NCBI RefSeq assembly: GCF_007993795.1
Contig: NZ_CP042476.1
Span: forward strand, 1,860,001 to 1,924,000
Direction of reading: 5' to 3'
DNA: 64,000 bases
Source: Antarcticibacterium arcticum
GTDB taxonomy: Bacteria; Bacteroidota; Bacteroidia; Flavobacteriales; Flavobacteriaceae
In this document: piece after piece, positions 28,195 to 37,100 of the stretch
Position numbering within the stretch: the first letter of the stretch is position 1
How the letters are laid out: each line of letters starts with the position of its first letter
Made by a program: the position numbers and the translations under genes
The notes under the pieces: model-generated
Told to the model about the DNA's origin: nothing
Database searches by the model: none
The model's input: the letters and a program-made list of their open reading frames with translations, nothing else

Positions 28195-28265
28195 AATTCC
28201 CTTCTCCAGAAAAAAATCCTTTAAATTGACATTTCTTTATATTAATACATTTGGAATTGTTTAGC

Positions 28266-29207
28266 TTATAAATTTTTTCCTCCTATATCTAAATATTTTA
28301 ATCCAGGTTCTTTATTAAATTTTCTACTCATTTTTAGAATAGGCGAAGTTTTTAGAAGCATTAAATATTTTTTATTATAATATTTGGCTTCAGTAAAATT
28401 AAGCTTTATAAAAGATTTTATGTATTCAATTTTTTTACTCCGAATTTCCTGTTTTAACTTCTCATCTATTTTTTCATTTATATTACCGTAACGCACTTTT
28501 ATAATTTTTTCGAAATTTTCAAAATACTTATCACTTCCTCTTTTTATTTTCATCTTATCCCTGTTTTCTCTATCATGATGAAAAAAAACGTCGGTTACCA
28601 CCCCCACTTTAAAATTGAAGAAATGAACTCTTTGACAAAAATTTTCATCCTCCCCATAATGGTAAAACATAGGATCAAATCCTCCAACCGTTTCTAAACA
28701 TTGCTTAGATATTAACCAAGCAGCTGCATTTATAAACGGAACTTCATAAATTTCTTTACGGTTATTATTTAAAATATAATCAGCATAAAACCTAGGGTTG
28801 GAATCATAAGAAACATAATATTTAGAAAAATTTTCATCCAATAGAGTCCCCGCTCCATTTAAATGTATGGGACTTAAAATTCCAAAATTTGGATTATTTT
28901 CATGAACTCTTATTAATCTTTTTAAAGTAATTGGTTGCAGATAGGCATCTTGGTTTAATAAAAAAACATAATCAGCTCCTTGTTTCAAAGCCCAAGAAAT
29001 ACCAATATTATTAGCTTTTCCAAAACCTAAGTTTTTTTTTTGTTCTAATAAAATAATCTCTGGGTGGGTTTCCTTGATATATTCTTGGGTGCCATCAGTT
29101 GAGTTATTATCTACTATTATAACGGAATATGGCCTTGTACTTTCTAGGCACTCTGACAGCCATTGCATTCCATTATAACTTACAATCACAATCCAAATTC
29201 CACTCAT
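28266..29207 (-). CDS. GT2 glycosyltransferase, rhamnosyltransferase-like
   Basis: A 313-residue GT-A enzyme of the rhamnosyltransferase-like subgroup. WIVIVSYNGMQWLSECLEST is at the start, YSVIIVDNNSTDGTQEYIKE follows, and the metal motif is the NxDA variant YVFLLNQDAYLQPITLKRLI near residue 95 rather than DxD. FYHYGEDENFCQRVHFFNFK lies near residue 200 and FFHHDRENRDKMK after it. The subgroup hint suggests a deoxysugar donor, which would suit the neighbouring deoxysugar genes, but this is not decisive. It stands in its own 70- and 40-base gaps. Confidence 0.85.
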   Translation of the reverse strand: MSGIWIVIVSYNGMQWLSECLESTRPYSVIIVDNNSTDGTQEYIKETHPEIILLEQKKNLGFGKANNIGISWALKQGADYVFLLNQDAYLQPITLKRLIRVHENNPNFGILSPIHLNGAGTLLDENFSKYYVSYDSNPRFYADYILNNNRKEIYEVPFINAAAWLISKQCLETVGGFDPMFYHYGEDENFCQRVHFFNFKVGVVTDVFFHHDRENRDKMKIKRGSDKYFENFEKIIKVRYGNINEKIDEKLKQEIRSKKIEYIKSFIKLNFTEAKYYNKKYLMLLKTSPILKMSRKFNKEPGLKYLDIGGKNL

Positions 29208-29247
29208 TATAGTATCTTTGTCAACAGTTGGTCCGTAAAAAACTATT

Positions 29248-30072
29248 TTAAAACCTTAATTTCTTTAGAAATTTAATGGGTGATAAGAGCGTTTGTCCAA
29301 TTTTGTATGGATTGGAGTTATAAACCCTGTCTAGTTTTTCTTGGCAATTAAGATTATTCCTTAAAATTAAAGTGCCATCATATACAGAATTGTTCTGTTT
29401 TTTAAACAAACTGTTTGAAGCAATAGCGATCATAAATTGAGGAGGTGAACAAATTTTTGAAGAACTAGCGTAGTCTCCTGTATAAAATTCTATTGTATTT
29501 CGATTAATCTCATCCAGAACAATTGAGTTTCCATTTAAGTAACTTTGTGTCAAAATTTGATAATTAAAAAAATATTTCTTTATAAGATCTATAAATTCAG
29601 TTTTATATAATTCCTTTACATGAAATTCATTTTTATAATTTCTTACATCAGAATAAAAATATTTATCAGGTGTTGAAATTATGGATATTCCATTTGGACG
29701 TAGAACCCTTTTAATTTCTTGTAACATTTTCTCATGTTCAGCGTGATGTTCAATTGTTTCATAACTGATGACCACGTCAACGGATTTGTCTTCTAAAGGT
29801 ATATTTCTTGTATCACCAACAACGAATTGAATATTATTTCTTCTATATTTAATTTTGGCTTTTTCGATCGCTTTATTGTCAATATCGACCCCATATACAA
29901 AGGAGGCTCCGTAACTCATTAAGTTACTGCCATATCCCTCACCGGACGCAATATCTAAAACAACTTTTCCTTTTACGAAATTAGCAGCTATTGAATACCG
30001 ATGGAGGTGTTTTATAGCATTTGCATCATATATAAAAGTTTCTAATCTTTCCCCTGTAAAAGTTTTCTTCAT
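29248..30072 (-). CDS. class I SAM-dependent methyltransferase (Methyltransf_11-like)
   Basis: A 274-residue methyltransferase: SAM motif KVVLDIASGEGYGSNLMSYG near residue 35, VYGVDIDNKAIEKAKIKYRR, FVVGDTRNIPLEDKSVDVVI, and YETIEHHAEHEKMLQEIKRV with the post-strand-4 His cluster. RPNGISIISTPDKYFYSDVR comes near residue 130. The last 100 residues form a variable substrate-binding region. It lies just after the CmcI-like gene in the exporter-proximal part of the operon. There, methyltransferases commonly cap O-chains exported by Wzm/Wzt systems; that role here is inferred. Confidence 0.8.
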   Translation of the reverse strand: MKKTFTGERLETFIYDANAIKHLHRYSIAANFVKGKVVLDIASGEGYGSNLMSYGASFVYGVDIDNKAIEKAKIKYRRNNIQFVVGDTRNIPLEDKSVDVVISYETIEHHAEHEKMLQEIKRVLRPNGISIISTPDKYFYSDVRNYKNEFHVKELYKTEFIDLIKKYFFNYQILTQSYLNGNSIVLDEINRNTIEFYTGDYASSSKICSPPQFMIAIASNSLFKKQNNSVYDGTLILRNNLNCQEKLDRVYNSNPYKIGQTLLSPIKFLKKLRF

Positions 30073-30117
30073 CCTAATCTACTTTAAATCTGCTAATAGG
30101 ATATTATCATAAGGAAT

Positions 30118-30756
30118 TTATTTAATTTTTTTTAAATAACCGTCAACGTTGAATGTAGCATTAATACCAAACATATCGCACCATTTTCTATCAACAATAT
30201 ATTCTTGGTGGTTGGGCACAAATTCACGAATGGCTCTTAAGGGGCCACCATTATATTTATTTTCAAAACCCAACTCATTAACAATCCCATCTTCTACAAT
30301 AAAGTATGAACCAACCGTCACCAGCCCGTGAAATTTATTTAATATACCTATGGTATCTTCGTACAAATGAGATGCATCTTCAATTATCATTATTTTATCA
30401 AACCCACTCGCCAAATTTAGATCGTACCCTGCCCAACCATTCGTGAAAAATTTGATCCGATTATGCGCTTTAACAGTAGGCTCAACTTCATCTACAATAT
30501 CAATTGTATGAACTACCCCATGGCCGATACTCTCAAGCAAATCAGCTAAATAATAAGCCCCTCCACCTTTTCTAGTTCCAATTTCGATAATAAGATCAGG
30601 TTTTATCTCTGATATAATCATTTGATAAATTAAATAATCAAATGGGCATCTTATGGCCTTAACACCTCTATAGGAAACTTGATGATGGCCATTATTAATA
30701 GATTTTACTGTAATATCTATATAACCATTTTTCTTCTTTTTATTTATTCGAATCAT
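30118..30756 (-). CDS. CmcI / rhamnosyl O-methyltransferase-like protein
   Basis: A 212-residue SAM-dependent enzyme of the CmcI (cephalosporin hydroxylase / rhamnosyl O-methyltransferase) type. PDLIIEIGTRKGGGAYYLAD near residue 55 is the SAM motif, VVHTIDIVDEVEPTVKAHNR the strand-2 region, FDKIMIIEDASHLYEDTIGI near residue 120, and GSYFIVEDGIVNELGFENKY the metal-side motif. I choose the ATG at 30756, which overlaps the wzt stop as ATGA; an upstream ATG at 30783 would lie inside wzt. It is the first modifying enzyme after the exporter genes. Confidence 0.75.
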   Translation of the reverse strand: MIRINKKKKNGYIDITVKSINNGHHQVSYRGVKAIRCPFDYLIYQMIISEIKPDLIIEIGTRKGGGAYYLADLLESIGHGVVHTIDIVDEVEPTVKAHNRIKFFTNGWAGYDLNLASGFDKIMIIEDASHLYEDTIGILNKFHGLVTVGSYFIVEDGIVNELGFENKYNGGPLRAIREFVPNHQEYIVDRKWCDMFGINATFNVDGYLKKIK

Positions 30757-32051
30757 TTTAAATAATTTTCTTGGGAATTCCAATTCAATTTAGGCCTAAT
30801 TATACCTGGCAAATTGCCCACATAATCTCCTCTGGTTGGACTTGAAACCAAATCCTCAAGCATATTGAAAGCAATTGCTTCCTTATCGTGAAAATGTACC
30901 ACAAAAGGATCATGAGTTAACAAAGCCACTCCTACAACTATAATACCCTCAGAGAATAAATTTTCGTAAATCCAAACCGTAGTTGTATAAATTCCTTTTT
31001 CCTTTTCTACATGATATAATTCGGTATTGCTTTCATGAGCATCAAATATGTTAATTCCATTGCCATTAAAGAAATTAAATGCCCCATGAATTTTTTTACC
31101 CGAATTTAATACCTCATAATTAATGGTAATACCTACTTTTTCAGTTAGTTTAAAATTTTCACATAATTCATAATTTTCATTATGAGCTTTAATATCCAAT
31201 AATCTGACTAATAAATAATCTCTATATCTAAAACTATACTTTTTATAAGGAGATAAACCGAATTCCATACTTAAATATTTATCGATAATTTTAGAAACAT
31301 CACCTTCTCCTATAATACTTCCGTTTTTCAGAAGAATCGCTTTGTTACATAATCTCAATATTGAGTTCATATTATGGCTTACAAAAAGAACCGTCCTACC
31401 TTCTCCGCTTGCCAAGTCCTGCATCTTACCTATTGCTTTTTTTTGAAATTCAGCATCGCCCACCGCCAACACTTCATCTACAACCAAAATCTCCGGTTCC
31501 AGATGGGCAGCCACTGCAAAACCTAACCGTACAGTCATTCCGCTACTATAACGTTTTACCGGGGTATCTATATATTTTTCACAGCCCGAGAAGGCTATAA
31601 TCTCATCCAATTTCAATTTTATTTCGGCTTTGGTCATTCCAAGAACTGCCCCGTTCATAAAAATATTTTCCCTGCCGGTCAATTCCCCATGAAAGCCTGT
31701 GCCTACCTCTAACAAAGATGCAATACGTCCCCGGGTTTTTATACTGCCTGTTGTTGGGGCAGTAACACGTGATAAAATTTTAAGAAGTGTTGATTTTCCT
31801 GCCCCATTTTTTCCAATAATTCCCAAAACTTCACCCTGCTTAACCTCAAAATTTATATCCTTCAGCGCCCAGATATAATCTTCGGTAGCTTTGCTGTTTC
31901 GGTCATTGATCCCTCCAACTTTTAAAAAAGGATTTTCTTTGCCACGTACATTATACCACCAACGCTTTAAATCATCACGTAAAGTTCCGGTACCTACAGT
32001 TCCCAGCCTGTATTGTTTAGATATATTTTCAGCTTTTAATATTACGCTCAT
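30753..32051 (-). CDS. wzt: ABC polysaccharide exporter ATPase with C-terminal glycan-binding domain
   Basis: Drives export of a finished O-chain or capsule across the inner membrane with the Wzm permease. The ATPase domain (residues ~1-240) has Walker A GIIGKNGAGKSTLLKILSR, the signature region YSSGMTVRLGFAVAAHLEPE, and Walker B EILVVDEVLAVGDAEFQ. A further ~180 residues form the Wzt C-terminal beta-sandwich (from about KKYSFRYRDYLLVRLLDIKA), which in known systems recognises the modified non-reducing end of the glycan. I prefer the ATG at 32051; an ATG at 32066 would add five residues. Several methyltransferase genes follow, in keeping with terminal-methyl recognition. Confidence 0.9.
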   Translation of the reverse strand: MSVILKAENISKQYRLGTVGTGTLRDDLKRWWYNVRGKENPFLKVGGINDRNSKATEDYIWALKDINFEVKQGEVLGIIGKNGAGKSTLLKILSRVTAPTTGSIKTRGRIASLLEVGTGFHGELTGRENIFMNGAVLGMTKAEIKLKLDEIIAFSGCEKYIDTPVKRYSSGMTVRLGFAVAAHLEPEILVVDEVLAVGDAEFQKKAIGKMQDLASGEGRTVLFVSHNMNSILRLCNKAILLKNGSIIGEGDVSKIIDKYLSMEFGLSPYKKYSFRYRDYLLVRLLDIKAHNENYELCENFKLTEKVGITINYEVLNSGKKIHGAFNFFNGNGINIFDAHESNTELYHVEKEKGIYTTTVWIYENLFSEGIIVVGVALLTHDPFVVHFHDKEAIAFNMLEDLVSSPTRGDYVGNLPGIIRPKLNWNSQENYLK

Positions 32052-32118
32052 TTTCAAACTCTTCATTTATAATCAAAAATGCACATTAAACACAGTTTTT
32101 AAGATTATGGTTGCTTAA

Positions 32119-32979
32119 TTATACCGTATCTATAAAGTTCTTTTCAGTGCGGTTGAATATAATCAATCCAATTAGAAAAAGGAAAACTGAGACAGCTAAA
32201 ATATAGAAGAACCCTATCCAGGTAAAAGTTCCCGTGTTGAGAACCATATAACGAAAACCTTCAATAACTTGGGTAAGTGGATTCCATTTTACCACCCACG
32301 CCAATTCAGGCATTTTTTCCGTAACTTCACTCAGAGGATATGGAACTGCAGAAATATACAAAAGTAATGAAGTTGCGAATCCAACAACCACTGTAAGGTC
32401 ACGATATTTTGTGGTAAAGGCGGAAATGATCATACCCAATCCTAATCCCAGAAATGCCATAACTAAAACATACAGAGGAAATAATAGAATATTTGAATTA
32501 GGACTTATCTCAAATCCCTTCAAAAGGAAATATATATAAAAGACAATTAATATTATTAATTGAATACCAAATTTGAAAAGATTGGATATTATTGTTTTTA
32601 ATGGCATAATTACCCGAGGAAAATAAACTTTCCCGAAAATTCCGGCATTCGCGGTAAAAGTATTGGAAGTTCCTGTAAGACAATGATTAAAATAATTCCA
32701 AGCTGTGATGCCTGTAAGATTAAAAAGAAAAGCAGGGACATTACCTGTAGGAATATTAGCTATATTATTAAAAACTAAGGTAAATATTACAGATGTAAAT
32801 AAAGGTTGAATCAAAAACCACAGCGGTCCCAGAATAGTTTGCTTATAAATTGTGGTTAGATCTCTTTTAACAAACAGAATCAAAAGATCACGATACCGCC
32901 ATATTTCCCTAAAATTAAGGTCAATAAGTTTTCGCTTGGGAGTAATTTCGTAAAGCCAGGAATCGTTCTCTTCGCTCAC
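32119..32979 (-). CDS. wzm: ABC polysaccharide exporter permease
   Basis: Integral membrane ABC-2 permease of 286 residues, partner of Wzt. After a cytoplasmic N-terminus (LIDLNFREIWRYRDLLILFV) and the motif FVKRDLTTIYKQTILGPLWF there are six predicted membrane segments, ending in FYILAVSVFLFLIGLIIFNR. The extracytoplasmic re-entrant region PLTQVIEGFRYMVLNTGTFT is typical of O-antigen/teichoic-acid exporters. The start is a GTG at 32979; no in-frame ATG is available upstream. It is the first gene of the cluster transcript. Confidence 0.9.
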   Translation of the reverse strand: MSEENDSWLYEITPKRKLIDLNFREIWRYRDLLILFVKRDLTTIYKQTILGPLWFLIQPLFTSVIFTLVFNNIANIPTGNVPAFLFNLTGITAWNYFNHCLTGTSNTFTANAGIFGKVYFPRVIMPLKTIISNLFKFGIQLIILIVFYIYFLLKGFEISPNSNILLFPLYVLVMAFLGLGLGMIISAFTTKYRDLTVVVGFATSLLLYISAVPYPLSEVTEKMPELAWVVKWNPLTQVIEGFRYMVLNTGTFTWIGFFYILAVSVFLFLIGLIIFNRTEKNFIDTV

Positions 32980-33015
32980 GGATGAAGGTATAATTAGTAA
33001 TTCAGGTTAAAAATA

Positions 33016-33023
33016 CAAAGTTA
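33016..33023 (-). promoter_or_regulatory. candidate -7 box for the glycan cluster
   Basis: Reads TAACTTTG on the minus strand, matching the Bacteroidota -7 consensus TAnnTTTG, 36 bases before the wzm GTG. No convincing -33 TTG is placed at the usual ~19-base spacing. A second TAACTTTG lies at 33077-33084. Either could start the long minus-strand transcript. Confidence 0.4.
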
Positions 33024-33162
33024 GGGGAATTAGAAGGAGTTTTGGTGAGAAAGATTTTCATTTATGATTGACGCTTCAAAGTTAAATGTCCAAGATTCCA
33101 TGGTTTGAGGTTGGTAATGCTTGATATTGCCTCTTTCCTTTAATAAACCTATCGTTAGTTAA

Positions 33163-33423
33163 TCATTTTTTAATCCTCACTTCCGGAAACATTTCTTCTA
33201 ACCTTTTAAAAAATGCAGAAAGATTACTGTTCTGCCCTTCACAGATTTTTTGCAGAGTTTCTACCGGTATTCGATATTCTACATTTCCTTTTATTTTCCT
33301 AATTATACTTTCTTCTACATTACACTTATCAGCAAATGAACGTTGAGACTGGTTTTGATCAAGCCAAGGCTGTAACCATTCCCTATTTATGTATTCACAA
33401 ATGAAAAAATTTATCGCAGCCAT
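33163..33423 (-). CDS. small HTH (XRE-like) DNA-binding protein
   Basis: An 86-residue protein with a helix-turn-helix of the Cro/CI-XRE kind: QPWLDQNQSQRSFADKCNVE followed by ESIIRKIKGNVEYRIPVETL as the recognition helix region and LQKICEGQNSNLSAFFKRLE. I prefer the ATG at 33423. The longer start at 33474 adds a hydrophobic, non-HTH stretch and would place a near-palindromic DNA site (33456-33473) inside the coding region rather than upstream. It stands between the glycan cluster promoter and the structured RNA. It could regulate either, or itself. Confidence 0.6.
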   Translation of the reverse strand: MAAINFFICEYINREWLQPWLDQNQSQRSFADKCNVEESIIRKIKGNVEYRIPVETLQKICEGQNSNLSAFFKRLEEMFPEVRIKK

Positions 33424-33455
33424 AGGACAAAAGAAAAGGAACTCTGAAAAAATAT

Positions 33456-33473
33456 TGCGTACGTTCGTGCGCA
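33456..33473. promoter_or_regulatory. near-palindromic dyad, possible HTH operator
   Basis: TGCGTACGTTCGTGCGCA is symmetrical at 14 of 18 positions; one pair outside the centre is mismatched and the central TT is asymmetric. It lies 33 bases upstream of the preferred start of the HTH gene. That is where an autoregulatory operator would be expected for an XRE-type repressor. Confidence 0.4.
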
Positions 33474-33507
33474 TTTAAAAAATTTTATTATATTTGAACT
33501 GTTATTA

Positions 33508-33515
33508 TATATTTG
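33508..33515 (+). promoter_or_regulatory. candidate -7 box for the structured RNA
   Basis: TATATTTG on the plus strand fits TAnnTTTG and lies about 45 bases before the first helix of the structured RNA. An identical TATATTTG is at 33489-33496. Either would start a plus-strand transcript that runs through the RNA towards the SusC gene. Confidence 0.4.
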
Positions 33516-33560
33516 CGATACTTCTTTAAGTAAAATATTAGAAGCATTCGCTTTGAATCT

Positions 33561-33668
33561 CGACTTTAAAACTGGTAATTTTTAGGAAACGAGATGATAA
33601 GCAAGGATGCTCACGACCCGGGCGTGGGCTCTCTTATCGTTTCCAAGGTATACCAGTACCCAAAGTCG
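33561..33668 (+). ncRNA. candidate structured RNA (long rod with internal loops)
   Basis: Four nested helices are visible. Helix 1 is CGACTTT (33561-33567) with AAAGTCG (33662-33668). Helix 2 is ACTGGTA (33571-33577) with TACCAGT (33651-33657). Helix 3 is GGAAAC (33585-33590) with GTTTCC (33639-33644), continuing after a 5-base bulge as GATAAG (33596-33601) with CTTATC (33633-33638). Helix 4 is GCTCACG (33609-33615) with CGTGGGC (33623-33629) and a 7-base loop. Nearly all pairs are Watson-Crick. The shape, a rod with asymmetric internal loops of about 110 nt, recalls 6S-type RNAs of flavobacteria. A leader or riboswitch for the SusC operon 450 bases downstream is the alternative. Strand is set by the promoter-like boxes just upstream. 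Confidence 0.55.
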
Positions 33669-34041
33669 GTAAGTTGAGTACCCACGCCTTCTTGTTCCCC
33701 ACACATTTAGGCACCCCCCGGTACCAACTTTTCTTCAAGGCAATCTTCTTTTTTATTCATTAAGCTTCGCATTTATTTTTAAAATATTTGCCGGGTAGCT
33801 ATGCAGTTTTGGCTGTTTATGGTTCTACTCGGGATATGAAAACATCAGGCTTGAATTAGCCCCTGGTGTACCATTATCTCCTGCCCTATAAGGTTGTAAT
33901 GGTGGGTGGGAGGTGGGACGGCCCCAAACTCCGCCTGCGGCGGAGACAAGGAGCGCGTAAAAAGTACAAACCTTTTAATACCATTTTGCCTATGAGGAAA
34001 AAAGCATAAGGAACATTTCAAGAAACCAAAAAAATTAAAAA
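33669..34041. other. non-coding gap before susC
   Basis: I see no gene here. CCCACGCC at 33681-33688 is exactly complementary to GGCGTGGG at 33621-33628 inside helix 4 of the structured RNA, so it could form a competing pairing. ACCATTA (33870-33876) and TAATGGT (33897-33903) make a loose hairpin. CTCCGCC/GGCGGAG (33929-33945) is a tight GC-rich palindrome resembling other CTGCGG-type palindromes at 53,600 and 58,066. Confidence 0.5.
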
Positions 34042-34080
34042 AGGCCTCCCAATCAACTTTTGCGGGGAGATGGGAGGCCT
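34042..34080 (-). terminator. strong hairpin; terminator-like on the minus strand
   Basis: AGGCCTCCCA (34042-34051) and TGGGAGGCCT (34071-34080) pair perfectly over 10 bp. Read on the minus strand the hairpin is followed by TTTTTT and, after AA, by seven more T, an excellent intrinsic terminator. On the plus strand it is preceded by A-runs and followed by AATTAAAC, so there it would act as a leader hairpin 41 bases before the SusC start. What minus-strand transcript it would stop is not apparent. Confidence 0.6.
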
Positions 34081-34121
34081 AATTAAACAAAACGTAAGTT
34101 TTATCTAACCATTACAAAAAT

Positions 34122-37100
34122 ATGAAAAAATTATACGGCCGGTTCATGGTAATCGCGCTAATTTCAGTCATGCTCTTTTTTTACATGCTTTCTTTAGAAG
34201 CAAGAGCAGCAAATAATTCCTATTATAATTTCCCAATGTTACCACAACAGGAAGTGAGAGGAGTTGTAAGCGATCAAAACGGGATTCCCTTGCCCGGAGT
34301 AACAGTTCTTGTAAAAGGAAAGAACAGGGGTACAACAACAAACATAGATGGAGAATACTCCCTTACTATTGAGCCCGGAGATATTCTTATTTTCTCATTT
34401 TTAGGTTATAAAACCCTGGAGGAACATGTAAACGGCCGCAGGGAAATTGTAATTCAATTGGAGGAAGATATTTCTACCCTGGGCGAAGTACAAATAAACG
34501 CGGGTTATTACAACACCACAAGACAGGAAAGCACAGGTAACATCTCCAGAGTCACCGCAGAGGAAATAGAACTGCAGCCGGTTGTGAGCCCCTTGCAGGC
34601 TTTGCAGGGTCGTGTCGCAGGGTTAGAGGTGATAGACCAAAGTGGTGTGCCCGGAGCTGCACCTACGATTCGCATACGGGGACAAAATAGCCTACGTAAT
34701 TCACCAAATAATAATGGGAACCTTCCCTTATATATAATTGATGGGGTACCTATGAATTCCAACCCGGTAATTTCGATTAATCAATCCATTGCATCAACCG
34801 GAACTGATCCTTTAATTGGGATAAATATTTCCAATATTGAAAGTATCGAAATTCTAAAAGATGCCGATGCTACTGCGATCTATGGCTCTCGGGGAGCAAA
34901 CGGTGTTATTTTAATTACTACTAAGGGGGGAGGTTTTAAAAATAGAGAAGATAATTTTGAGGCGAGAGTTTATAGTGGAATTAGCAGGGTCGCACATTTC
35001 GTTGATCTTCTGGAAACTCCAAAATACCTCGCTTTAAGAAAGCAGGCCTTCGAGAATGACGGGGTGATGCCTACAGCTAATAATGCCAGAGATTTACTGC
35101 TGTGGGACCAGGAGCGTAATACCAACTGGCAGGAGGTTTTTTTCGGTAAATCTGCTCCTACCTTAAATGCAAATCTAAATTATTCGGGTGGTGGAGAGAA
35201 CACATCTTATAGTGTAGGGGCTTCTTATTTTAAACAAGGCAGTGTATTTCCCGGGGATTATTCTTTCGAGAAAAAAACTGTTAACCTAAATCTCAACCAT
35301 CAATCTGTTAATCAAAAATTTCTCATAAATCTCTCTTTAAATTACGGAATAAATAATAACGACCTTTTTAGCAGTAACAATTTTGTAAGCTTAGCGCTGA
35401 GGCTGTCCCCTAACGCCCCCGAAATCTATAATAATGAGGGTACACTTAATTGGGAAAATTCTACCTGGAACAACCCTTTCGCAGTATTAGAAAGTAACGG
35501 GAAATTAAATTCTAATAATCTGGTAACCAATGTTGGTTTGCAATATAGATTAACGAAAGACCTTTCATTAAAAGCAAATTTGGGTTATACCCATTTGGAT
35601 AGTGAAGAAAATATTTTATTACCAATTCAACTTTACAACCCTGCTATTTGGAATTTCGTGGTTAATCGTTCTCAACATTCCTTGGTGCACAGAAAATCCT
35701 GGATCGCTGAACCCCAATTGAATTACACCACAAGTATCAATGAAAATAATATCGATGCATTAGTGGGAGCAACTTTCCAACAGGATGATAACTCTCAATT
35801 ACGTTTGGTAGGTACCGGATATTCAGACCGCCATCTTATAGGAAACCTTGGGGCTGCTAATGCAGTAAGTGTTAGCGAGGACCGGGGTATCCTGTATAAG
35901 TATAATGCTATTTTTGCAAGACTGGGATATAATTGGAATAGGACGTATTTTTTCAATTTAACCGGAAGAAGAGATGGTTCTTCCCGTTTTGGCCCAAATA
36001 ACAGATATGCCAATTTTGGAGCGGTAGGAACTGCCTGGATATTTTCAAATAACCAATTTATCAGTAAGAATATTTCATTTTTAAGTTTTGGTAAACTTCG
36101 CGGTAGTTATGGTATTACCGGAAATGATCAAATTGGAGATTACCGTTATTTGGATGTTTATGAAGCCACACCCGGCCCCGGGGGTCTCTACCCAACCCAA
36201 CTTACCAATCCTTCCTTTTCCTGGGAAAATAATAAAAAACTTGAAGCTGCAATAGAATTAGGCTTTTTACAGGACCGAATAAATTTAAACCTGAGCTGGT
36301 ATAGAAACCGGTCTTCCAATCAACTGGTAGGTTATAGCCTGCCGGCGATTACCGGCTTTAATACTGTAGAAGCAAACCTTCCAGCCACCGTTCAAAATAC
36401 AGGATTAGAAATTGAATTCTCCAGTCTTAATATAAAAAATAATAATTTTCAATGGCGCAGCTCCCTCAACCTTAGCATCCCTTCTAATAAACTAATTGAA
36501 TTTGAAAATATTGAGCGGAGTTCTTATGCGAACAGGTATAAAATAGGAGAGCCACTGAATATGGTTTTCCTGTATGAGTTTGCAGGGATAAATCCGGAAA
36601 CCGGTTTGTTTAGTGTAAGAGATGTGAATTTGGATGGCAGCATAGATTTTAATGACCAAATTATTTCTCAAAATCTCGGGAGGCAGTATTTTGGAGGACT
36701 CAACAATCAAATTAACTACCAAAATTTTTCATTAGGATTCCTCTTTGAATTTGTGAAGCAGCAGGGACCCAAAGTTTATAATAATGTACCTGGATTTTTG
36801 GGGAATATTTTTGAGAAAGATAGTGATGTTTGGAATCCAAGTAACACCCAAGCTCAAGTTCAAAGACCATCCCAATCTATAAATTCGCTTATTTCTTTTC
36901 TTAACGCCAATGCAAGCACGTATGGCATTACAGATGCTTCCTATGTGAGATTAAAAACCCTTTCCTTAGGGTATAACTTGCCCGGTGAAACTTTAAGAAA
37001 CCTTGGACTAAACCAAATCCAACTTTTTTTACACGCCCAAAATCTTTTGACTTTTACAAACTACCAGGGGCTGGATCCTCAAAATCCCGGAGAAAATTCA

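Noticed and set aside
33561..33668. tRNA or tmRNA
   Set aside because: The folded region is a single rod without cloverleaf arms, T-loop motif or CCA end.
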